Of a DNA stretch of 5,573 bases, positions 1 through 5,573 are shown one piece after another. Numbering within the stretch: position 1 is the stretch's first letter; every line of letters starts with the position of its first letter. Position numbers and translations under genes: made by a program. Source of the stretch: Spirochaetota bacterium (lineage in GTDB: Bacteria; Spirochaetota; B62-G9); assembly GCA_026990615.1 (NCBI GenBank), contig JALXDB010000296.1, positions 1 through 5,573 of the forward strand, read 5' to 3'. The notes under the pieces were generated by a model. That model was not told where the DNA came from and ran no database searches. It saw nothing but the letters and a program-made list of their open reading frames with translations.

Positions 1-2616
1 CTTCAGGTAGCCCTTGAAAACGACATCTATATCCCTCATCTTTGCTACCATCCTGATCTATCACCTGCAGGGGTATGCAGGCTGTGTATGGTAGAAATAA
101 AGGGAAAGGGCGTTGTAACTTCCTGCAATACTCCTGTTGAAGATGGTATGGTTATATCAACTGAAAGTCCCGAGGCAAAAAAGGTTCAAAAGGTATCCCT
201 TGAACTTCTTCTCACAAACCATCCGTTCGACTGCCTCACCTGCGATCAAAGCACCGAGTGTGAACTGCAGAAAGTTACCCACTTCATAGGCCTTGACCAT
301 GATAAGATAGAAAAACTTAGAAAGTTTGAAAAGAGATATGATGTAGACGAATCAAATCCATTTTTTACCTATGACCCGAACCTCTGCATTCTGTGCGGGA
401 TATGCGTAAGAACGTGCGATGAAATAGTCGGGGTAAACAACCTGGATTTTGCCCAGAGGGGATTTGACACCGTTGTCTCAACATTCGGGAACAAACCTTT
501 CATCGAATCAAAATGTGCATCCTGTGCCGAGTGCGTCGTCAGATGCCCGGTTGGTGCATTGAGAGTTAAGAATCGCGTTGTTCCCACAAAAAAGGTTAAA
601 TCCACATGCGTTTACTGCGGTGTTGGCTGTGGAATAGAGCTTGAGGTTAGGGCCCAGAAGGTTGTCGGAATATCGGGCGACCGGGAGAATCCGGTCAACA
701 ACGGGCAGTTGTGTGTTAAGGGGCGTTTCGGATTTGAGTTCATCAATCACAAAGACAGGCTAACAAAGCCTCTTATAAAGAAAAATGGAGAATTCCTTGA
801 AGTATCATGGGATGAAGCTCTTGACCTCATTGCAGAAAAGTTCAACCAGTACAGGGGGGACAGTTTCGCAGCCCTCTCATCGGCAAAAGCAACTAACGAG
901 GACAACTATGTAATTCAGAAGTTTGTCAGAGCGCTAATGCAGACCAACAATATAGACCACTGCGCAAGACTCTGCCATGCCCCTACTGTTGCAGGATTGG
1001 CCCAGAGTTTCGGCAGCGGTGCTATGACAAACTCTATTGGAGAGATAAAAAACGCCGGCTGTATATTCGCCATAGGAACCAACACAACCTATGCCCATCC
1101 CGTTATCTCTTTTGAGATGAAAAAGGCTGTTAAAAATGGCGCAAAGATGATTGTTGCCAACCCCAAAGAAATAGAGCTCTGCGAGTATGCTGACATCTTT
1201 TTGCAGCATATACCCGGCAGCGATGTTGCCCTTATGATGGGAATGGCCAGACTAATCTATGAAAATGGATGGTGGGACAGAGATTTCGTAAATGAACATA
1301 CTGAAAACTTTGATGAATTTGTAAAATCCCTTGAAAACTTCGATCCCGAGTTTGTCGAAAAGATAACAGGAGTTCCCATAGATAAAATAAAAGCTGCAGC
1401 TGAAATATACGCTACAAGCAGACCTTCCATGATCTTCTATGCAATGGGAATTACCCAGCATAGCCACGGAACTGACAATGTCCTGGCAACAAGCAACCTG
1501 GCTCTGTTGACAGGGAACATAGGCAGGGAATCTTCGGGGGTCAACCCCCTGAGGGGTCAGAACAACGTACAGGGAGCAGGAGATATGGGTGCTCTGCCCA
1601 ATGTTTTCCCTGGTTATCAAAAGGTAGATGACCCCGAAGCAAGAAGGAAGTTTGAAAAGGCATGGGGTGTCAGCCTGCCCGACAAACCGGGAATAACCCA
1701 CACGGAGATATTCGACGGTGTTCTTGATGGGAAGATCAAAGCCCTTTATCAGGTTGGAGAAAATCCAGTAATAAGCGAAGCAAATGCATCCCATGTAATG
1801 AAAGCAATAGAAAAACTCGAATTTTTTGTTGTTCAGGATATCTTTTTAACGGATACTGCAAAGTATGCAGATGTTGTTCTACCCGCCACTTCATTTGCTG
1901 AAAAGGACGGGACATTCACAAACACCGAACGAAGAGTCCAGAGAGTTAGAAGAGCAATAAATCCTGTTGGCGAAAGTATGCCGGACTGGAAGATAACAAG
2001 CGAAATTGCAAAGCGAATGGGCGCAAAGGGATTTGATTTCGAATCCCCCGCTCAAATTATGGAAGAGATAGCAGAACTTACCCCCATATATGGAGGAATA
2101 ACATACGAGAGAATTGACAAAGTCGGCCTGCAGTGGCCCTGCCCGTCTAAAGATCATCCGGGGACAAAATACCTCCACAAAGATGGTATTTTCAAAACGG
2201 CAAGCAAAAAGGGCATATTCAAACCTCTAAGCTACAGGCCGCCCTACGAACTGCCAGATGCAGCATATCCACTGCTCCTTACAACAGACAGAAGTCTATA
2301 TCACTTTCATACAGGCACAATGACCAGAAAAGGCGGGCTTTCCATTCTGCACGGCCATGAACTTGTTAACATCAATCCTGAAGATGCCAAAAGATACGGT
2401 CTTGAGAACGGGGATACGATAAAGGTTATATCCCGAAGAGGAACGGTTAAAGCTAAAATCATGGTTACGGAGAAGATAAGGAAGGGGATTATTTCAATGA
2501 CATTCCACTTTTCAGAATCCCGAACGAATCTGCTGACATCTCCGGCTATTGACCCTGTGGCTAAAATCCCTGAAACAAAGGTCTGTGCTGTAAGAGTTGA
2601 AAAGGCCGAAGAATAG
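1..2616 (+). CDS. fdhA: Formate dehydrogenase catalytic (alpha) subunit, Cys type, with NuoG-like N-terminus; 5'-truncated by the window edge
   Basis: This cytoplasmic molybdopterin enzyme interconverts formate and CO2 and passes electrons to NAD, ferredoxin or hydrogenase partners. The frame is open from base 1 (codons numbered from there), so the ATG at 88 is internal. A [2Fe-2S] domain has Cys15, 26, 29 and 42. A NuoG-type HxxxCxxCxxxxxC follows (His74, Cys78, 81, 87), then two [4Fe-4S] sites (Cys129/132/135/139 and 172/175/178/182). The molybdopterin domain opens with Cys203/206/210/238 and Lys240. The active site is LCHAPTVAGL: Cys325 (TGC, 973-975) sits where other family members have selenocysteine, followed by His326. 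NPLRGQNNVQG carries the formate-binding Arg518. The C-terminal molybdopterin-binding domain is complete. The 871 visible residues suggest that a few dozen at most are missing. Upstream electron-transfer subunits are likely but not visible. The family is certain; the redox partner is inferred. Confidence 0.95.
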   Translation, partial: LQVALENDIYIPHLCYHPDLSPAGVCRLCMVEIKGKGVVTSCNTPVEDGMVISTESPEAKKVQKVSLELLLTNHPFDCLTCDQSTECELQKVTHFIGLDHDKIEKLRKFEKRYDVDESNPFFTYDPNLCILCGICVRTCDEIVGVNNLDFAQRGFDTVVSTFGNKPFIESKCASCAECVVRCPVGALRVKNRVVPTKKVKSTCVYCGVGCGIELEVRAQKVVGISGDRENPVNNGQLCVKGRFGFEFINHKDRLTKPLIKKNGEFLEVSWDEALDLIAEKFNQYRGDSFAALSSAKATNEDNYVIQKFVRALMQTNNIDHCARLCHAPTVAGLAQSFGSGAMTNSIGEIKNAGCIFAIGTNTTYAHPVISFEMKKAVKNGAKMIVANPKEIELCEYADIFLQHIPGSDVALMMGMARLIYENGWWDRDFVNEHTENFDEFVKSLENFDPEFVEKITGVPIDKIKAAAEIYATSRPSMIFYAMGITQHSHGTDNVLATSNLALLTGNIGRESSGVNPLRGQNNVQGAGDMGALPNVFPGYQKVDDPEARRKFEKAWGVSLPDKPGITHTEIFDGVLDGKIKALYQVGENPVISEANASHVMKAIEKLEFFVVQDIFLTDTAKYADVVLPATSFAEKDGTFTNTERRVQRVRRAINPVGESMPDWKITSEIAKRMGAKGFDFESPAQIMEEIAELTPIYGGITYERIDKVGLQWPCPSKDHPGTKYLHKDGIFKTASKKGIFKPLSYRPPYELPDAAYPLLLTTDRSLYHFHTGTMTRKGGLSILHGHELVNINPEDAKRYGLENGDTIKVISRRGTVKAKIMVTEKIRKGIISMTFHFSESRTNLLTSPAIDPVAKIPETKVCAVRVEKAEE

Positions 2617-2645
2617 AATGGCCGGAGCAATAAAACCTGATAGTT

Positions 2646-2666
2646 TATTTCATTTCTATTGAAATA
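2646..2666 (+). repeat. Short AT-rich hairpin after the formate dehydrogenase gene
   Basis: TATTTCA and TGAAATA form a perfect 7-bp stem around a 7-base loop, about 30 bases after the fdhA stop codon. It has only one G-C pair and no T-run behind it, so it is a poor intrinsic terminator. It may be a minor 3'-end structure or chance in AT-rich DNA. Confidence 0.3.
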
Positions 2667-2668
2667 GA

Positions 2669-2716
2669 TGTTTGGCCCGAATATGCTTAACCCTGTAAAT
2701 GATTAAGAGCCAAACA
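2669..2716 (+). repeat. Nested inverted repeat in the fdhA 3' spacer
   Basis: The outer arms TGTTTGGC (2669-2676) and GCCAAACA (2709-2716) are perfect 8-base complements. Inside them, CTTAA (2686-2690) pairs with TTAAG (2703-2707), so the transcript could form a long two-tier hairpin with a 12-base apical loop. No T-run follows, so it does not look like a classical terminator. It could stabilise the fdhA message 3' end or be a protein-binding site. The pairing is direct; the role is unknown. Confidence 0.5.
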
Positions 2717-2725
2717 CCTGCTTAA

Positions 2726-2791
2726 ACGGGATGTTTCAGAGGCAGAACTTTCTTAAAAAACATTTTTCCCGTGTCCACTTCTTTTTTTTTT
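2726..2791 (+). terminator. Possible weak transcription terminator with T10 run
   Basis: ACGGG (2726-2730) pairs with CCCGT (2768-2772), and ATGTTT (2731-2736) pairs with AAACAT (2758-2763). This gives an 11-bp imperfect stem with a four-T bulge on the 3' side and a 21-base loop. A run of ten T follows at 2782-2791, but nine bases separate it from the stem, which is more than in a standard intrinsic terminator. It is the best candidate for ending fdhA transcription, and not a strong one. Confidence 0.3.
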
Positions 2792-2800
2792 CAATATAAT
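2772..2800 (+). promoter_or_regulatory. Possible sigma70-type promoter for the 567-residue protein gene
   Basis: TATAAT at 2795-2800 is a perfect -10 hexamer. The -35 region at a 17-base spacing, TGTCCA (2772-2777), matches the consensus at only three of six positions. Transcription would start near 2807, giving a leader of about 67 bases before the ATG at 2874. The position is sensible, but in AT-rich DNA a lone TATAAT is weak evidence. Confidence 0.3.
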
Positions 2801-2859
2801 AGAAAACTCTGGTTTGCTTATTTATATTAGTATGATAGTTTAACCACCAGAAATTGTAC

Positions 2860-2864
2860 AGGAG
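2860..2864 (+). promoter_or_regulatory. Ribosome binding site fixing the start at 2874
   Basis: AGGAG ends nine bases before the ATG at 2874, a normal Shine-Dalgarno spacing. It supports this start over the next in-frame Met (residue 31), which would remove the glycine-rich segment at residues 9-14. Confidence 0.75.
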
Positions 2865-2873
2865 CCTTTATCA

Positions 2874-4577
2874 ATGGGAATTGAAACAATATGTCAGGGA
2901 GGAATTGGAGGAAGCGCAAAGGTCTATATCCAGCTCAGGAATAATTTCCCTGGCCCCGGCGGAATGGTAACAACAGAACAGGATTTCGTGGTAGCATACA
3001 GGGTTCCCCTGTCATACGGTCTTGAGGACCTCCCCAAAGTGGAGAATATGAAAAGAGACCTGAGCTTAAAAACGTCCGAAGCAAAAAGAGCATTCGAAGT
3101 ATTTTTAAGGCATGTGATAATAAAAAAGTTCGATGACTATTTTTTTAGAAAGGGGTACTACAAGTTCGCCCACATACCCAGGCCTCTCGGATCTACAGAC
3201 TTCGGTGGTTACATGTACGAGTGGGTACACGGCAACGAAGGGTTCTATTCAGAATACTACGACGAAAACCTGAATATGAATATACCCGTTGAAATTGATG
3301 AGTGGAACGTGGTCTCCAAACATTTCTATGAAGCAGGAATATCCATTTTTCACGACATAACCGATGCACTGGATGGAAGATACACAAAGAACATAATTGT
3401 TCAGGAACCGTATCTCGAAACCTATCCCACCCACATTACCAAGCTCTGGAAGAGAATAGACTTTGGACCAGAAAGCCTTCCAATCGATTTCAACAAACTG
3501 TCCGGTTATATTTCAAAGCACTGGAACGATCTGAATACATTCCTCAGACCTAAAAGGGTAAAGATGCTCAATCTAATTATAGAGTACTTTAAAAGAGGAA
3601 GAAGAACGGGCGACTGGAAAAAGTATCATCAGATGAAAAGATTGATTCGGGACTTCAGGATTGCAACAGCCGAGCATATGGGTGTTCAGGGTATTTCATC
3701 TATGAAAGAGATGAAGAGATGTAAAGTAAAGAAAATAAACAGCAGGAAATCCGCCCTGCCCCCCGAAAAGAGCTTTACAAAGCTCATATCCAGGAGCGAA
3801 AATTCAAAGTTTGAACTTGAAATAAGGTCAGGATTTAAAAGTATAGATGGAATAATCTATACCCTGCAGGAAATACCTGTTGGAAAGGTCACACCTATCA
3901 ATGAAAATGACAGAGATATTGGATTTAAACTGTTTTTAAGACACTTCATAGCAAAAAAGCTTGAAAATGCCTTCATTTCAGAAGGCAGGTACACATATGC
4001 ACATATCTCACGGCCATTGGGCTCCGATGGAAAATCATACTACTACGACTGGGCATGGGGCGACAAGAGATGCCTCAAAAAACTGCTCGAACTGAACAGG
4101 CCGAGCAATAAAAGGGAAGGCCTCGATCAGTGGTATGAATTTGTTAACTACTTTTTAGAAGCCGGGATAGATTTCAAAAGCAGGCTTGAATTCATTTCCC
4201 CGTCATATGAGCCCGAAAAACTATACGCAAAGAATATAATAGTGCGCCAGCCATACAGCGAAATTGAGGGTAGATACATATCCAGGCTATGGAAAAGGGT
4301 GAACTTTCATGAAAGGAGCACACACTTTGATTATAGCAGGCTCTACAATTACCTGACCAAAAACAAAAGGTACCTTAAAAAATATTTAACAAGGGGAAGA
4401 TACGAAACCATGCTCCTTGCTACAGAGTTTTTATCGGGGGCAAAGTTCACACCGAAAGAATGGGAAGAACTCAAAGAGGGCGTACACAGCTACAGGGTCT
4501 CTGCACTACGCCATCTCAACCACTACGGCTTCGGCCCTCCACCTGAGGGTTTTGTAGACCTTCAGATAAGGCCTTAA
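2874..4577 (+). CDS. Unrecognised 567-residue protein with two tandem copies of a possible kinase-like domain
   Basis: I do not recognise this as a named family. It has two diverged copies of one domain, about residues 1-275 and 310-567, joined by a basic linker. Residues 72-107 and 349-384 are identical at 19 of 36 positions by hand alignment, including FLRH and RPLGS. Further matches are YTKNIIV (170-176) with YAKNIIV (451-457), and KLWKRIDFG (190-198) with RLWKRVNFH (471-479). Copy 1 reads like a protein-kinase or aminoglycoside-phosphotransferase-type fold: GGIGGSAKVYI (9-19) as glycine loop, VAYRVP (40-45) as the VAIK-like strand with Arg for Lys, MYEWVHG (114-120) as hinge, HDI (160-162), KN (172-173) and DFG (196-198). 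Copy 2 lacks the glycine loop, HD and DFG. There is no signal peptide or membrane segment, so it is probably cytoplasmic. Being a gene is near certain; the kinase-like fold is inference. Confidence 0.85.
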   Translation: MGIETICQGGIGGSAKVYIQLRNNFPGPGGMVTTEQDFVVAYRVPLSYGLEDLPKVENMKRDLSLKTSEAKRAFEVFLRHVIIKKFDDYFFRKGYYKFAHIPRPLGSTDFGGYMYEWVHGNEGFYSEYYDENLNMNIPVEIDEWNVVSKHFYEAGISIFHDITDALDGRYTKNIIVQEPYLETYPTHITKLWKRIDFGPESLPIDFNKLSGYISKHWNDLNTFLRPKRVKMLNLIIEYFKRGRRTGDWKKYHQMKRLIRDFRIATAEHMGVQGISSMKEMKRCKVKKINSRKSALPPEKSFTKLISRSENSKFELEIRSGFKSIDGIIYTLQEIPVGKVTPINENDRDIGFKLFLRHFIAKKLENAFISEGRYTYAHISRPLGSDGKSYYYDWAWGDKRCLKKLLELNRPSNKREGLDQWYEFVNYFLEAGIDFKSRLEFISPSYEPEKLYAKNIIVRQPYSEIEGRYISRLWKRVNFHERSTHFDYSRLYNYLTKNKRYLKKYLTRGRYETMLLATEFLSGAKFTPKEWEELKEGVHSYRVSALRHLNHYGFGPPPEGFVDLQIRP

Positions 4578-4781
4578 AACTCGTTTGGTTAATTTATGTG
4601 AGGTTCCAAAAGATATTTTTTAGTTTTTAGTATGATGTTTATCCTGTACTAGTAGTATACCATAACTGGCCATATTAATTCATCTTGGCTCCCATCTAGT
4701 GATGGATAATTACCTCTTATCAACAGTTCTATAAAAATAGATGCAAAATGCAGAAATAATTTTAACTTTACCAAACAGATA

Positions 4782-4793
4782 GATAGATCTATC
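4782..4793. repeat. Perfect 12-bp palindrome
   Basis: GATAGATCTATC is its own reverse complement, with an extra GATA repeat unit on its left. It shares its last three bases with the adjoining hairpin. It lies about 85 bp upstream of the predicted -35 box, where an activator could bind, but no known regulator is recognised. Confidence 0.45.
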
Positions 4794-4818
4794 CTGCATG
4801 CAAAAAGAAATGCAGGAT
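4791..4818 (+). repeat. Perfect 9-bp hairpin (ATCCTGCAT / ATGCAGGAT)
   Basis: The arms at 4791-4799 and 4810-4818 are exact complements around a 10-base A-rich loop (4800-4809). Only TTT and then a C-rich stretch follow, so it is a poor intrinsic terminator in either direction, although it could still act as a 3'-end structure for the gene ending at 4577. It could instead be a spaced operator for a dimeric regulator. It is structurally clear and functionally unassigned. Confidence 0.5.
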
Positions 4819-4862
4819 TTCCCACACCTGGCCATGCTTATAATCAAGTATAAATTTTAAAA

Positions 4863-4879
4863 AAGATTGATAAAATCTT
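4863..4879. repeat. Inverted repeat overlapping the -35 box
   Basis: AAGATT (4863-4868) and AATCTT (4874-4879) are exact complements around GATAA. The right arm runs into the first two bases of the TTGACA box, so a protein bound here would compete with RNA polymerase. At six bases per arm in AT-rich DNA, chance is a real alternative. Confidence 0.3.
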
Positions 4880-4906
4880 GACAAACTTTTATTCTTTTAT
4901 TATATA
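4878..4906 (+). promoter_or_regulatory. Sigma70-type promoter of the receiver-FNT gene
   Basis: TTGACA (4878-4883) is a perfect -35 hexamer. At the ideal 17-base spacing lies TATATA (4901-4906), matching four of six -10 positions, within a TATTATATATAG stretch that offers alternative registers. Transcription should begin near 4913, giving a leader of about 45 bases. This is the best promoter in the window. Confidence 0.7.
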
Positions 4907-4916
4907 TAGAATGACA

Positions 4917-4936
4917 AATATTTAACAATATTTAAC
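4917..4936. repeat. Exact tandem 10-bp direct repeat at the start of the transcript
   Basis: AATATTTAAC occurs twice with no gap (4917-4926 and 4927-4936), close to one helical turn apart on the same DNA face. It lies immediately downstream of the predicted transcription start. That layout suits a regulator binding direct repeats side by side, as OmpR/PhoB-type proteins do, and would block transcription when occupied. The repeat is certain; the operator role is inferred. Confidence 0.5.
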
Positions 4937-4947
4937 TGTCCTATATA

Positions 4948-4954
4948 GGGAGGT
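4948..4954 (+). promoter_or_regulatory. Strong ribosome binding site fixing the start at 4959
   Basis: GGGAGGT lies four bases before the ATG at 4959. It is close to the ideal Shine-Dalgarno sequence and decides this start; the next in-frame Met (residue 5) would cut into the first receiver strand. Confidence 0.85.
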
Positions 4955-4958
4955 ACTC

Positions 4959-5573
4959 ATGACGCAAAAAATGCTTATAATTGACAACGAAGATGATGTA
5001 CTGGAACTTTGCAGAAAAACATTTACACAGAAAGGATTCGATGTGGTTACAACAACAAGTCCTAAAGAAGGAATACAGCTCTTGAAGGACTCGTCATTTG
5101 ATGTTGTTATATGTGATTGGGAACTTGCCAAAAATAACAATAAATACACCATGAACGAACTTAAAAAATTTTCTTCTGATATGGCTGTTATCATAATAAG
5201 CAACACAAACACGGCCGATCATATAAAATCAGCTATGCAGAACGGAGCCCTTGATTTTATAGCAAAACCACTCGATCCGGATAAGATATCTAAAGCAGTA
5301 GACGATGCCATCAGCAGAAACATAGAAAAGAGAAAAGAAACTCTTGAGCAGGCGGAAAAGATTGTAAGAAATATTAAATTTCCCGTCCCTGACTCTGAAG
5401 ATAAGTCCCCTCCGACAATTGCAGAAACGGTGGCAAAATCTGTCGGAGTTAAAAAGGTTACATCTCCATGTCTATCGGTAATTATTCTGGGAATCCTTGC
5501 AGGAGCATACATAGGATTCGGAGGTGTTCTGGCAACATCCGTAACATTCGATATGGCAAAGTATCTGGGAATT
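4959..5573 (+). CDS. Response-regulator receiver domain fused to a formate/nitrite transporter (FNT) channel; 3'-truncated by the window edge
   Basis: The visible 205 residues join a receiver domain to the start of an FNT channel (FocA/NirC/FdhC family), which moves formate or nitrite across the inner membrane. Residues 5-118 are the receiver: MLIIDNEDD with Asp9, Asn10 and Glu11 in the acidic pocket, phospho-acceptor Asp53 in VVICDW, Ser81 as the switch residue after a hydrophobic strand, and Lys103 in IAKPLD. Residues 119-150 form a charged, probably helical linker. From about 151, PPTIAETVAKSVGVKK resembles the FNT N-terminal amphipathic helix. The first membrane helix follows (about 172-194, ILGILAGAYIGFGG), then FDMAKYLG, matching the MAK segment after FocA helix 1. 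There is no DNA-binding output domain before the channel. The gene lies downstream of a formate dehydrogenase, which favours formate as substrate. The remaining channel helices are beyond the window. Confidence 0.9.
   Translation, partial: MTQKMLIIDNEDDVLELCRKTFTQKGFDVVTTTSPKEGIQLLKDSSFDVVICDWELAKNNNKYTMNELKKFSSDMAVIIISNTNTADHIKSAMQNGALDFIAKPLDPDKISKAVDDAISRNIEKRKETLEQAEKIVRNIKFPVPDSEDKSPPTIAETVAKSVGVKKVTSPCLSVIILGILAGAYIGFGGVLATSVTFDMAKYLGI

Larger units (their letters stand above)
4578..4958 (+). other. Non-coding regulatory region before the receiver-FNT gene
   Basis: This 381-base AT-rich spacer contains no convincing gene. Its left half (4578-4770) shows nothing I can assign and no clear terminator for the preceding gene. 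Its right half is dense with signals: a palindrome, a perfect hairpin, an inverted repeat touching the -35 box, a promoter, a tandem direct repeat and a strong ribosome binding site. The length and signal density suggest that the downstream gene is independently and tightly regulated. Confidence 0.6.

Noticed and set aside
88..90. ATG at 88 as the start of the formate dehydrogenase
   Set aside because: The same frame is open to base 1 and encodes the family-typical segment with Cys15, Cys26 and Cys29 of the [2Fe-2S] site. Starting at 88 would remove three of its four ligands, so the true start is upstream of the window.
1536..1549. GGGGG-TCAA-CCCCC hairpin inside fdhA
   Set aside because: It falls on codons of the conserved GVNPLRG segment, so protein coding explains it; there is no T-run.
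1252..1794. Long open frame of 180 codons on the minus strand
   Set aside because: It lies wholly opposite the conserved formate dehydrogenase coding sequence, has a Cys/Tyr/Phe-rich translation typical of antisense frames, and has no recognisable domain.
2618..2662. 14-codon reading frame directly after the fdhA stop
   Set aside because: It is very short, has no convincing ribosome binding site and no recognisable sequence.
2673..2688. Sigma54-like promoter TGGCCCGAATATGCTT
   Set aside because: The GG and GC elements are one base closer than the strict -24/-12 spacing requires, and the site lies almost 200 bases from the next gene inside an inverted repeat.
4567..4576. TAAGGCCTTA palindrome at the end of the 567-residue gene
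   Set aside because: It has no loop and no T-run, and it overlaps the last codons and stop, so it cannot act as an intrinsic terminator.
4627..4636. TTAGTATGAT, also present at 2827-2836 before the 567-residue gene
   Set aside because: A shared AT-rich 10-mer in two AT-rich spacers may well be chance, and its position relative to the two genes differs greatly (about 40 versus over 300 bases upstream of the start codon).
4798..4860. 20-codon frame MQKEMQDF... in the second spacer
   Set aside because: It has no Shine-Dalgarno sequence, its start lies inside the perfect hairpin, and 20 codons can arise by chance.
4922..5512. Two minus-strand open frames opposite the receiver-FNT gene
   Set aside because: The + strand frame carries clear receiver and channel motifs; the antisense frames have Ser/Leu-rich, featureless translations.

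Overview
The window looks bacterial, moderately AT-rich, and most likely from an anaerobe. The signs are Shine-Dalgarno sites, a sigma70-type promoter, heavy use of ATA, AGA and AGG codons, and a NuoG-type iron-sulfur formate dehydrogenase. I cannot name the phylum with confidence; a Gram-negative anaerobe or a poorly cultured lineage would fit. All three genes are on the + strand.

Bases 1-2616 hold most of a cysteine-type, molybdenum/tungsten formate dehydrogenase catalytic subunit with the N-terminal [2Fe-2S] and ferredoxin-like modules of NAD- or hydrogenase-linked enzymes. Its start lies before the window: the frame is open to base 1, and the first 29 codons carry three of the four [2Fe-2S] cysteines, so the ATG at 88 is internal. 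Bases 2617-2873 are a structured spacer with inverted repeats, a T10 run and a possible promoter.

Bases 2874-4577 encode a 567-residue protein I do not recognise by name. It consists of two diverged copies of one domain. The first copy carries motifs resembling a protein-kinase-like fold (glycine-rich loop, hinge, HD, KN and DFG); the second has lost several of them, which suggests an active domain joined to a pseudo-domain.

Bases 4578-4958 are non-coding and hold a 12-bp palindrome, a perfect 9-bp hairpin, a TTGACA promoter and an exact tandem 10-bp repeat just past the predicted transcription start. This leads into a gene at 4959 that runs off the right end. Its visible 205 residues are a response-regulator receiver domain, a charged linker and the beginning of a formate/nitrite transporter (FNT) channel.

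The most notable feature is this receiver-FNT fusion, a predicted phosphorylation-controlled formate channel, encoded close to a formate dehydrogenase. The layout suggests a formate metabolism locus in which channel gating, and perhaps the kinase-like protein, couple formate flux to a signal. The coupling is inference; the domain content of the first and third genes is read directly from the sequence.
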